Part shown: piece after piece, positions 15,782-22,727 of the stretch
How positions within the stretch are numbered: the first letter of the stretch is position 1
How the letters are laid out: the number at the start of each line of letters is the position of its first letter
Assembly (NCBI GenBank): GCA_002508635.1
Contig: DACO01000137.1
Span: 5,816 to 28,797, forward strand
Source of the DNA: Methanolobus sp. UBA118
GTDB lineage: Archaea; Halobacteriota; Methanosarcinia; Methanosarcinales; Methanosarcinaceae
Reading direction: 5' to 3'
DNA length: 22,982 bases
Position numbers and translations under genes: made by a program
Notes under the pieces: generated by a model
Told to the model about the DNA's origin: nothing
What the model saw: only the letters and a program-made list of their open reading frames with translations
Database searches by the model: none

Positions 15782-16769
15782 TCCAGTAATCCTTATCTCT
15801 TTTGCTGTCCCCGGGTATCCGCAGAACATCGGGATAAGGATACAGGATAGTGTAATTATCGAGATTCTCAGCATCATATCGATGCACATAAAGCCTGAGA
15901 ACCTCTGTCAGTGCATCTTCATCAATACGCATTTCCAGATAGTTCTGCAGATGCTGCTTAAAGAACTCCTTTTCAGGCAATGACATGGAAGAGTCAAAAG
16001 AAGAAACAATATTCTGTGCAATTGCAGCTTTTGAATTCAAATCTCCGGGCTTTTGCATGAGTTCCTTGAGCAGCGCTTCATAAGCCGGGATTATTTCATC
16101 ACCTGTACCATTTTGAGTATTCTCAAGCAGATCACACATTTTCCTGTATATACGTTCATTATAGAATGAGAACAGGAAAGCATTCTTTTTATTAAAGTTC
16201 AGTATCCCGTCAGACAAACCTGAATCCTTTACATGCCTGAAGTCAGCAAATGTATACAACTGCGTGAGGAAATGATGGCGTATCCTGTAGTTTCGCAAGC
16301 GATCATCCTCTTCCATGGGATAGCCTGCATATTTATCCAGTATCTTCTTTGTAAAGAAACCTGAGCCCCTTTCGACTACCGGAGCCATATTTTCCCCGGA
16401 ATATACCTTGATGTTCCTTATCCCTATGGTAGGGGAACCTGATTTGAAAATAAAACCATCCACATCTTCAAGCCGGGCCAGGAAATTGTCTGTGAAATCA
16501 TCCATTTCCCTTGTGACATCCCTGCCTGTTTTAGGCTGAACAAGTCGGTAATTGCCTTTTTCCTTAACTATTCGTATAGGCTCTCTGGGAACCCCGAGTC
16601 CGATCTCAACCTCAGGACAAACTTTGATAAAATCGACAATAGGTTCCAGATCCCTGACTACCTTAGAATGGATTACCTGCCCGTTATAGCGCACATTGTC
16701 AAATTCAAGGCATCTGCTAACGAGTATTCTCGGTTTTGGAAAATCAGACAGTTCTTTCATTGTTACCAT
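15768..16769 (-). CDS. DUF523-DUF1722 (TudS-YbgA-like) protein with one cluster Cys missing
   Basis: Of 333 residues, about 13-160 form the DUF523 domain and about 190-330 the DUF1722 (YbgA) helical domain. DUF523 members such as TudS use three Cys to hold a catalytic 4Fe-4S cluster in thiouracil desulfuration. Two are seen, Cys20 (VSRC) and Cys51 (VCPEVEIGLGVPREP). The third, normally in SPSCG, is Ile115 (SPTIG, 112-116). Either the family branch does not need a three-Cys cluster or the protein has a different role. It overlaps the downstream CCG Fe-S gene by 14 bp, so the two are likely functionally linked. The start may be ATG 16769 or ATG 16760; neither has a good ribosome binding site. 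Confidence 0.8.
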   Translation of the reverse strand: MVTMKELSDFPKPRILVSRCLEFDNVRYNGQVIHSKVVRDLEPIVDFIKVCPEVEIGLGVPREPIRIVKEKGNYRLVQPKTGRDVTREMDDFTDNFLARLEDVDGFIFKSGSPTIGIRNIKVYSGENMAPVVERGSGFFTKKILDKYAGYPMEEDDRLRNYRIRHHFLTQLYTFADFRHVKDSGLSDGILNFNKKNAFLFSFYNERIYRKMCDLLENTQNGTGDEIIPAYEALLKELMQKPGDLNSKAAIAQNIVSSFDSSMSLPEKEFFKQHLQNYLEMRIDEDALTEVLRLYVHRYDAENLDNYTILYPYPDVLRIPGDSKRDKDYWSETK

Positions 16770-16815
16770 AGAAGAATATGATTTCCTTTTATTTGCCTTA
16801 TTCGAATAAATGGTT

Positions 16816-18261
16816 CTAAGAAAAAGAAGATAAAAGAGCTGTCAGGAACTGCCACACTTTCAAAACCGAAGGGATATACAGTTTTTCATAAGGAGAATGG
16901 GGATTCCTGATAGTAGGCCCGAAAGAGATCATATCCATACCCTTAAATCTGGATCCAATGACGGCACATTCAAGCCCCGCATGTATAACCTTGATATCCG
17001 CTTCTTTACCAAAAGTCTCCAAATAAATATCTCTTGAACGCTTCAAAAGAGATGAATCCAGATAAGGCTGCCACGCCGGATACCCGCCATTGTGAATGAC
17101 TGTAGCACCTGCAGATTTGGACATATCTTCGATCTTTTTTGTAATCTCAGCAAGTCCTAAATCTGTAGAGCTGCGCTGGCTGGACAGGATCACAAGATGA
17201 TTATCATCGGTCGTTATGGTCGCAAGATTATTCGATGTTTCCACAAGTCCGGGCACATCCTCCGACATCCTGGCAACGCCGTGTGGTAATTGGTTCAGGA
17301 GGGTTATAATATTCCCGGCAAATTCTTTCTTAATTAAAGAACGTTCACTGATCTCTCCCTGTTCCAGTAGTCTGATGGATAAATTCGGATCCATCTCCTG
17401 ATATTCACTCGCCGTGTCTTCCTCGATCTCACGGACAATTGAGAGAGCATCTTCATATTCATGAAGAGGGACTGCTATCAGGGCTTCTGCCTGGCGTGGG
17501 ATCGCATTATGGGCAGAACCTCCACGCATATTGATAAGCCCGATATTAACGTCTTTGATCAGGGCTTCAAGACATCCTTCCAGGATTTTGTTGGCATTGG
17601 CTCTTTTTTCGTGTATATCTATACCGGAATGACCACCTGCAAGCCCACTGACAGTAAGCCTGCATATAATATGATCATCAGGAAGCGTATCATATTCCAG
17701 CGGAACACTTATTTTTGTGTTCAGACCACCCGCACAGCCAATAGTAAATACACCCTCATCCTCAGAATCAAGATTCAGCAGGATTTTCCCGGAAACAAAA
17801 TCAGGCATCAGGGCATTGGCACCTGTCAGACCGGTTTCTTCGTCCACAGTGAAAAGCAGTTCCAGAGGAGGATGAGGGAACTCCTGATTCTTTGCAAGTA
17901 CCAGGGCCATTGCAATAGCTATTCCATTGTCAGCACCCAAAGTCGTCCCCCGGGCTTTGAGCCAGTCCCCGTCTATGTACTGATCTATTGGGTCTCTGCT
18001 GAAATCATGGGATGAGGCCGGATCTTTCTCACATACCATATCCATATGGCCCTGGATAACAACTACAGGCGATGTCTCATAACCTTTTGAAGCAGGCACA
18101 GTGATCAGAATATTATTAACACCGTCATACCTGACATTAAAACCATTGGACAGGGACCACTCCTTCAGCCAGTTTGCAATCCTTTCTTCATGTTTCGAGC
18201 ATCTGGGGATACTATTGATCCCCTGAAGTACACCAAGTATTTCCTCTGTGATCCTATCCAT
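16816..18261 (-). CDS. pepD: Aminoacyl-histidine dipeptidase (M20C peptidase PepD)
   Basis: The 481-residue enzyme hydrolyses Xaa-His and other dipeptides. The dinuclear zinc site typical of PepD is present: His72 and catalytic Asp74 (GHMDMVCEKDP), Asp111 (TLGADNG), catalytic Glu141 and Glu142 (DEETGLTGA), Asp165 (LNLDSEDEG) and His455 near the end (NPHSPYE). GGHSGIDIH, the dimerisation-domain motif, is also present. ATG 18261 is preceded by aagga nine bases upstream. It ends in TAG (16816-16818), the only such stop among the complete genes here, with an in-frame TAA six codons further. It is the first gene of the run that continues with DUF523 across a 46-bp gap. Confidence 0.92.
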   Translation of the reverse strand: MDRITEEILGVLQGINSIPRCSKHEERIANWLKEWSLSNGFNVRYDGVNNILITVPASKGYETSPVVVIQGHMDMVCEKDPASSHDFSRDPIDQYIDGDWLKARGTTLGADNGIAIAMALVLAKNQEFPHPPLELLFTVDEETGLTGANALMPDFVSGKILLNLDSEDEGVFTIGCAGGLNTKISVPLEYDTLPDDHIICRLTVSGLAGGHSGIDIHEKRANANKILEGCLEALIKDVNIGLINMRGGSAHNAIPRQAEALIAVPLHEYEDALSIVREIEEDTASEYQEMDPNLSIRLLEQGEISERSLIKKEFAGNIITLLNQLPHGVARMSEDVPGLVETSNNLATITTDDNHLVILSSQRSSTDLGLAEITKKIEDMSKSAGATVIHNGGYPAWQPYLDSSLLKRSRDIYLETFGKEADIKVIHAGLECAVIGSRFKGMDMISFGPTIRNPHSPYEKLYIPSVLKVWQFLTALLSSFS

Positions 18262-18335
18262 AAAATCTAGTCCTTTGTCCTGTCTTATTCAAGCTGTAAC
18301 TTGATAGTTTACTGATTTTTCTGAAAATAAACGGA

Positions 18336-18347
18336 TAAAACATATAT
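18336..18347 (+). promoter_or_regulatory. Candidate TATA box for the macrodomain gene
   Basis: The sequence ataaaacatata lies about 50 bases upstream of ATG 18394, which leaves room for a short leader with the aggag ribosome binding site at 18383-18387. Confidence 0.35.
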
Positions 18348-18393
18348 CTGCAAAAGAGTACTTAGATTTATACTATAATAACAGGAGTTAATC

Positions 18394-18921
18394 ATGAGCA
18401 GCTGTAATCCTATAAATGTGATTCTGGGAGATATCGTTGAGCAGGAAGTTGATGCCATAGTCAATGCGGCAAATAATTCACTGCTTGGCGGGGGAGGTGT
18501 TGATGGTGCAATACACACGGCTGCAGGTCCCCGGCTTCTTGAAGAGTGCAGGACCCTTGGCGGATGCCCAACCGGAGAAGCACGGATAACCCGGGGATAC
18601 AGTCTTCCTGCAAAACACATAATCCATACAGTGGGGCCTGTATGGCAGGGCGGCAATGCAGAAGAAGATCTTCTCCTTGCAGATGCCTACCAAAGTTGTC
18701 TTGAACTTGCGCTGGAACATGACATAAGGAGTATTGCATTTCCCGGAATCAGTATTGGTGCCTATGGTTTCCCGGTTGATAGGGCATCAGTTATTGCGGC
18801 CAGCTCCATCAGGGAATTCCTTCAGGGTACTGAATTACTGACCGATATCAGGCTTGTGTGTTTTAACGAGAACGTATATTATCATTATTCAAGTGCTGTT
18901 GACAGGATATTTAATGACTGA
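18394..18921 (+). CDS. Macrodomain protein, O-acetyl-ADP-ribose deacetylase type
   Basis: The 175-residue single macrodomain has the MacroD-type active site: NAANNSLLGGGGVDGAIH early in the protein, CPTGEARITRGY in the middle and FPGISIGAYGFP at about residue 120. The Asn of NAAN and the Asp of GVDGAI are those used in removing ADP-ribose or deacetylating O-acetyl-ADP-ribose. It stands alone between divergent and unrelated genes. ATG 18394 follows aggag by six bases, a clear start. Confidence 0.92.
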   Translation: MSSCNPINVILGDIVEQEVDAIVNAANNSLLGGGGVDGAIHTAAGPRLLEECRTLGGCPTGEARITRGYSLPAKHIIHTVGPVWQGGNAEEDLLLADAYQSCLELALEHDIRSIAFPGISIGAYGFPVDRASVIAASSIREFLQGTELLTDIRLVCFNENVYYHYSSAVDRIFND

Positions 18922-19129
18922 TTAACAGCTTTTTCAGATATTTTCCACTCACTTTGAATTTTATATCATCATTATGAGCATTAGCTGATTTTTTAGAACG
19001 ACGCTAGATTTATATAGTAGAACTGTAATGAAATAGGTTGCACAGGAAATGCACATAATGTGGATTATCCATATGATGGCGTGGTACAACATGGTGGTGG
19101 TACGGAACTACCCGACCATAAAAAACAAG

Positions 19130-19215
19130 CCCCGGAGATACAGTTCATTACTGGTGGAGTATGAGCATGGATGCTGTGGTGGCAGCATTCCTTCGGGGTC
19201 TTCTTTTCATATTTT
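19130..19215 (+). terminator. Nested hairpin with T-rich tail (terminator or attenuator-like)
   Basis: Outer stem ccccggag (19130-19137) pairs with cttcgggg (19191-19198) with one G-U pair. Inner stem atgctg (19171-19176) pairs with cagcat (19183-19188) around a 6-nt loop. The T-rich tcttcttttcatatttta follows. It is about 100 bases upstream of the amidotransferase gene and could end a transcript started at the TATA box near 19012. Confidence 0.4.
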
Positions 19216-19281
19216 ATTCATTGCACACTTAAACCAGGTTTAAATGCTAACCTCTTTCGGAGAGATCTATTAATAAGCTAT

Positions 19282-19290
19282 TTATTAAAA
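19282..19290 (+). promoter_or_regulatory. TATA box of the amidotransferase-acetyltransferase operon (leaderless)
   Basis: The sequence ttattaaaa is centred about 23 bases before ATG 19309, so transcription would begin at or near the start codon. No Shine-Dalgarno sequence precedes the ATG, consistent with a leaderless mRNA. Confidence 0.45.
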
Positions 19291-19308
19291 ACTTCTCTTT
19301 TAGTGTAC

Positions 19309-20016
19309 ATGAAAGTACTGGTGATCAAGAACATATCAAGAGAAGGGCCCGGTATTCTCAGGGATATTCTCGAGAACAGAAAAATAGAGTATGATATTGC
19401 GGACCTTGAAGCTGGCGACACCTTTCCGGACCCCTTAAATTATGATGCTGTTCTTGTGTTCGGAGGACCTGACAGTGCCAATGACAAAACAGAAAAGATG
19501 GAAGATGAAATTGGTAAGGTCAGGACAATTATTGAAAACGACATACCATATATGGGAATCTGTCTTGGTATGCAGGTCCTGGTAAAAGCGGCAGGTGGCA
19601 GGGTCCTGAAAAGTGATGTCAAAGAAATTGGATTTAGAGAACCCGATGGAAAATATTTTGAGATAGATATATGTGAAGGCAAAGAAAGTGAAGCTTTTCT
19701 GACAGGGCTCAAGAACCATTTTAACATTTTCCATCTTCACGGAGAAACGGTCGAGCTAAGTGATAATATGGAACTGCTTGCCAGTGGGAAGTTTTGCAGG
19801 AACCAGATAGTAAAGGCAGGAAGGAATGCCTATGGTATCCAGGGACACCTTGAGCTTACTTCTGAGATGCTGGACCTGTGGCTTGAAAAGGACCCTGAGC
19901 TCAGATCTCATGATAGCGAAAGGATCAAGAAGGATTTTCAGTTAGTAGAAGAAAGCTACAGGAAAAACGCAGAAAACTTATTCAATAATTTCCTTCATAT
20001 AGCAGGCTTAATTTAA
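19309..20016 (+). CDS. Class I glutamine amidotransferase, GMP-synthase-like
   Basis: The 235-residue protein is a stand-alone class I glutaminase domain. The nucleophile is Cys85 in GICLGMQ, and His180 with Glu182 in GIQGHLELT complete the triad. FGGPDSAND at 51-59 supplies the oxyanion region. Stand-alone members of this group are often annotated as GuaA-like, but this one lacks the extra features of the archaeal GMP synthase subunit and has a C-terminal helical extension, so its amide acceptor is unknown. ATG 19309 is preferred to the longer frame from 19171, which adds a poorly conserved hydrophobic N-terminus running through the intergenic hairpin. It is followed after 15 bp by a GNAT gene. 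Confidence 0.82.
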   Translation: MKVLVIKNISREGPGILRDILENRKIEYDIADLEAGDTFPDPLNYDAVLVFGGPDSANDKTEKMEDEIGKVRTIIENDIPYMGICLGMQVLVKAAGGRVLKSDVKEIGFREPDGKYFEIDICEGKESEAFLTGLKNHFNIFHLHGETVELSDNMELLASGKFCRNQIVKAGRNAYGIQGHLELTSEMLDLWLEKDPELRSHDSERIKKDFQLVEESYRKNAENLFNNFLHIAGLI

Positions 20017-20031
20017 AACCAGAGGAAGTTA

Positions 20032-20568
20032 ATGAAAATCCCGACATCACTGAAAACTGACAGGCTTCTTATAAGACGTTATAATTCAGAAGACCTTGAA
20101 GGGCTTTATCGGTTTTTCAACAACAAGGAAGTCACACGCTATACTGATATGCCTGCAAGCCAGAGCTACGGGGAAACTAAGGCATTCCTGGATATGCTCA
20201 TAGACTCCTATGATTCCGACGAACCGATATTTGCCATGGCAATCTGCAAGATCGATGATGAAGCCGTTATAGGTTCCTGTGGTTTTGCCTCTGATGAATT
20301 CATGCCCGAGACGCAGATATATTACGCGATCTCACCGGAATTCCAGGGTAAGGGATATGCAAGTGAAGCTGCCGGGAAACTTATCGAGTACATGTTCCTG
20401 GTACTTGACATAGATAGGATATCCGTTTACTGTTCTCCTGAAAACCCGGCCTCTTTGAAGGTTGCCAGAAAAATTGGCTTGATATATAGGGGACAGGTAC
20501 GACAGAACGAAAAGGATGCCGAATATTTCCTGCTGACTCAGGAGGAATACCTGTCTGGTGATAAATGA
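20032..20568 (+). CDS. GNAT family N-acetyltransferase (RimJ/RimL type)
   Basis: The 178-residue protein starts with the usual TDRLLIRRY strand and contains the acetyl-CoA pyrophosphate loop QGKGYA (105-110), followed by helix ASEAAGKLIEY and the motif B region NPASLKVARKIGL. This is the RimJ/RimL-like branch, which acetylates N-termini or small amines; the substrate is unknown. ATG 20032 follows gagga by five bases. It is the second gene of an operon with the amidotransferase. Confidence 0.9.
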   Translation: MKIPTSLKTDRLLIRRYNSEDLEGLYRFFNNKEVTRYTDMPASQSYGETKAFLDMLIDSYDSDEPIFAMAICKIDDEAVIGSCGFASDEFMPETQIYYAISPEFQGKGYASEAAGKLIEYMFLVLDIDRISVYCSPENPASLKVARKIGLIYRGQVRQNEKDAEYFLLTQEEYLSGDK

Positions 20569-20590
20569 GATCATAAGACCGCCAGACAGG
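20550..20590 (+). terminator. Hairpin spanning the GNAT stop codon
   Basis: Arms cctgtctgg (20550-20558) and ccagacagg (20582-20590) are exact complements, extendable to 11 bp with one G-U pair, and the 19-nt loop contains the TGA stop (20566-20568). A/T-rich sequence follows. It probably ends the operon transcript or stabilises its 3' end. Confidence 0.5.
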
Positions 20591-20685
20591 AATGAGAATA
20601 GCAAATATTATAAAATATATTCTAATAAAAATACATAAATATAATTGTTCGTATAATATAACCTGCAAATTATAAAGGTGTGCAG

Positions 20686-21951
20686 ATGCGAACATATAAA
20701 AACAAATTATCAGTCAGAAACAGATGTTTCCTGATAGCCATAACTCTTCTTTGTCTCATGTACAGTGCTTTCCCGGTTTCAGCTCAGGCTGTTGTGAGCA
20801 TTTATCCCTCAAGTCCAACGGTACAGACAAACCAGAATTTCACTGTGTACGTAAATATCGAACCTGAAACTCCTTTTGTAGGCGCACAGACGAATATTGA
20901 CTTTGACAGTTCGTTGGTAACTGCAGGTGCTGTTTTAGAGGGCGAATTGTTCGGTGGCGAACAGACACTGCATATCTTCAACAACGGTACAATAGATAAT
21001 CAGAACGGAACGGTCAGCGGCCTATATGCAGCTGTCCTTGGAGGATATCAGATATCAGATAGTGGCACCTTTCTAGAGATCGAGTTCTCCAGCCAGGATA
21101 AAACAGGTTATTCGGATCTGGGGCTTTCAGACCTGATATTAAGTAACTCAGAGGGAAAGGCAATTCCGATCAGTGTTGGGACTGAAGGTATCACTGTAAT
21201 TTCTGCCGGAAATGAGGATATACAGGAAGAAAGCTCAGAAGCAAGCTCCGGCGGGGGAGGCGGAGGTGGTTCAGACACATCAGAAGACGTTGAGAACATT
21301 GATCTCAAAGAGGTAAAGAGTATCTATGTACTCAGCGATACGGAGATCTCTTATCAGTTCAATGAAAAAGATAACCCTGTCACTTCAATTTCCTATCACT
21401 CACTCAAGACTGCAGGCCAGATAACAGCTACCATTGAAGTCCTGAAGGACACTTCATCCACAGTAACAGAAATGCCCTCCGGAAAGATATACAGACATAT
21501 CAACATCTGGGTCGGAAAAAGCGGATATGCCACAGGGGAAAATATCGAAGAAGTTTCCATCGGTTTTAGTGTTCCAAAGGAATGGATGTCAGATAACGGA
21601 ATTAAAGCTGAGGACATCAGGATGAACCGTTTCAGCAACAGTAAATGGAACGAGCTGAAAACATCTGTTGTTGATGAAAATACCGACCAGGTATTTTTCA
21701 AAGCCATAACACCTGGTTTTTCTCCTTTTGCAATTACTGCACTGGAAGCATCCGGATCGCCTGTATCAACGGATGAAAACAGTCCCCGGGATGAATCGGC
21801 AGACAGTGGTGAAAAAGTAAAAGAAGTAGGGCTAAGTGAAAAGACAGAGCCTGAAAAAGAAACAGAGACCGGCGACCAGCAGCTTGCCCAGAATTCATTA
21901 TTGCTTTTGATTGCGGCTCTAATCACACTGGTGATAATGAAGAAAGATTAA
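20686..21951 (+). CDS. Exported cohesin-like / PGF-pre-PGF surface protein
   Basis: The 421-residue precursor has an N-terminal signal segment (about 10-34, ending VSAQA), a cohesin-like beta domain (about 36-178, starting VVSIYPSSPTVQTNQNFTV), a Ser/Gly linker with seven consecutive Gly (about 187-197), a PGF-pre-PGF domain (about 208-350, with SISYHSLKTAGQI and KAITPGFSPFAITA), a Glu/Lys/Ser-rich stalk and a C-terminal hydrophobic anchor (NSLLLLIAALITLVIMKKD, 403-421). It lacks the PGF tripeptide that archaeosortase substrates carry. It is presumably anchored in the cytoplasmic membrane with the domains outside. ATG 20686 follows aggtg (20676-20680) by five bases and is preferred to GTG 20680. 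Confidence 0.85.
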   Translation: MRTYKNKLSVRNRCFLIAITLLCLMYSAFPVSAQAVVSIYPSSPTVQTNQNFTVYVNIEPETPFVGAQTNIDFDSSLVTAGAVLEGELFGGEQTLHIFNNGTIDNQNGTVSGLYAAVLGGYQISDSGTFLEIEFSSQDKTGYSDLGLSDLILSNSEGKAIPISVGTEGITVISAGNEDIQEESSEASSGGGGGGGSDTSEDVENIDLKEVKSIYVLSDTEISYQFNEKDNPVTSISYHSLKTAGQITATIEVLKDTSSTVTEMPSGKIYRHINIWVGKSGYATGENIEEVSIGFSVPKEWMSDNGIKAEDIRMNRFSNSKWNELKTSVVDENTDQVFFKAITPGFSPFAITALEASGSPVSTDENSPRDESADSGEKVKEVGLSEKTEPEKETETGDQQLAQNSLLLLIAALITLVIMKKD

Positions 21952-21979
21952 ATTTACACACGCCATAGTCTGGATAGAA

Positions 21980-22034
21980 CGGGATGACGCAGGGAAAAGT
22001 AATTAATATCTCTTTTTAACCTGCGTTAATCCCG
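21980..22034. terminator. Inverted repeat between convergent genes
   Basis: Two aligned stems form one interrupted hairpin: cgggat (21980-21985) with atcccg (22029-22034) and cgcagg (21988-21993) with cctgcg (22020-22025), with a 26-nt loop containing a T-run. It lies between the converging surface-protein and DGC genes and probably stops transcription from both sides. Confidence 0.5.
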
Positions 22035-22066
22035 AAATTGGTTTACAAAAAAATGTTGTAATTTTC

Positions 22067-22441
22067 TCAGAGTTGTTCGGAAACCTTTGACAAAACATCC
22101 TTTATCTGTGGAGTTTCAAGGTCCAGATCCTTGTTCTTCTGTATACCAAAATCTGTCAGTAGTATATGTTTATCAACATTAATGCCCGCCTGCTCCATTG
22201 TCTCCTTTGCGCAATTGACCGGACAGCCATCAATTACTATGATCCTCTCACAACCTTCAGCGGACTTCAGCAGTCCTAACCTGCGTCCACCGATACCAAC
22301 TGTGCACATCATATTGCCCACACCCTCTTTGTGTAGTTCCACAGCAACTGCATTACTAAGCTGTCCCACATTTGATGCACCGGCGCATGGGAAGATACCC
22401 ACATTGTCGGAGTCACAGGAACATTTTATTTTTTCAGCCAT
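22067..22441 (-). CDS. DGC domain zinc-binding protein
   Basis: The 124-residue protein has the signature of the DGC family (putative zinc-binding proteins): IDGCPVNCA with Asp71-Gly72-Cys73 and Cys77, and further Cys at 7, 9, 19, 46 and 64, many of which align with the conserved Cys of the family. The biochemical role of these proteins is not established. It follows the CxxC thioredoxin gene with only 12 bp between, and aggggacatcag gives a good ribosome binding site. The pair suggests a redox or metal-thiol handling unit. Confidence 0.8.
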   Translation of the reverse strand: MAEKIKCSCDSDNVGIFPCAGASNVGQLSNAVAVELHKEGVGNMMCTVGIGGRRLGLLKSAEGCERIIVIDGCPVNCAKETMEQAGINVDKHILLTDFGIQKNKDLDLETPQIKDVLSKVSEQL

Positions 22442-22453
22442 TCTGATGTCCCC

Positions 22454-22684
22454 TCAGGCAATCCATTTTTTAACGTTGTCCATACTTGGAACCTTGCCGG
22501 CTATCTTGACATCGCCGTCCACAACAACACCGGGAGTGAGCATCACACCATAGGAAAGTATCGTATCCATATCTTCAACTTTAACTACCTCAGCATCAAC
22601 ACCTGTTTCTGCCAGCGCCTGCTCGACAATCTCCTTTGTTTTCTTACACTTTGCACAACCTGATCCAAGAATTTCTATTTTCAT
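22454..22684 (-). CDS. Small CxxC thioredoxin-like protein (redox-active disulfide protein 2 family)
   Basis: The 76-residue thioredoxin-fold protein begins MKIEILGSGCAKC, placing the redox pair at Cys10 and Cys13, and has the cis-Pro segment LTPG at 49-52. This is the minimal archaeal type also called glutaredoxin-like or redox-active disulfide protein 2, found in methanogens. It reduces disulfides in the cytoplasm; the partner is unknown. ATG 22684 follows a strong GGAGGT six bases upstream. It is cotranscribed with the DGC protein downstream. Confidence 0.88.
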   Translation of the reverse strand: MKIEILGSGCAKCKKTKEIVEQALAETGVDAEVVKVEDMDTILSYGVMLTPGVVVDGDVKIAGKVPSMDNVKKWIA

Positions 22685-22727
22685 ATTTATACCTCCGATT
22701 TATTTTTGCATTTATTCTCTATTATAA

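Larger units (their letters stand above)
18922..19308. other. 387-bp intergenic region with nested hairpin and small open frames
   Basis: A TATA-like tttatata lies at 19009-19016, and the following 19040-19200 is richer in G+C than its surroundings and open in more than one frame, although no frame has a convincing start or a recognised product. A long hairpin with a T-rich tail sits at 19130-19215. Both a short expressed RNA and a decayed gene fragment are possible. The promoter of the next gene lies at its end. Confidence 0.4.

Noticed and set aside
15782..15889. Longer start for the CCG Fe-S protein at ATG 15889
   Set aside because: It would overlap the DUF523 coding region by 122 bp and give a hydrophobic N-terminus unlike the family. 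GTG 15781 gives a compact overlap.
19171..19308. Upstream extension of the amidotransferase to 19171
   Set aside because: The added residues run through the hairpin and TATA box and lack similarity to the family, whose members begin at the MKVLVIKN strand.
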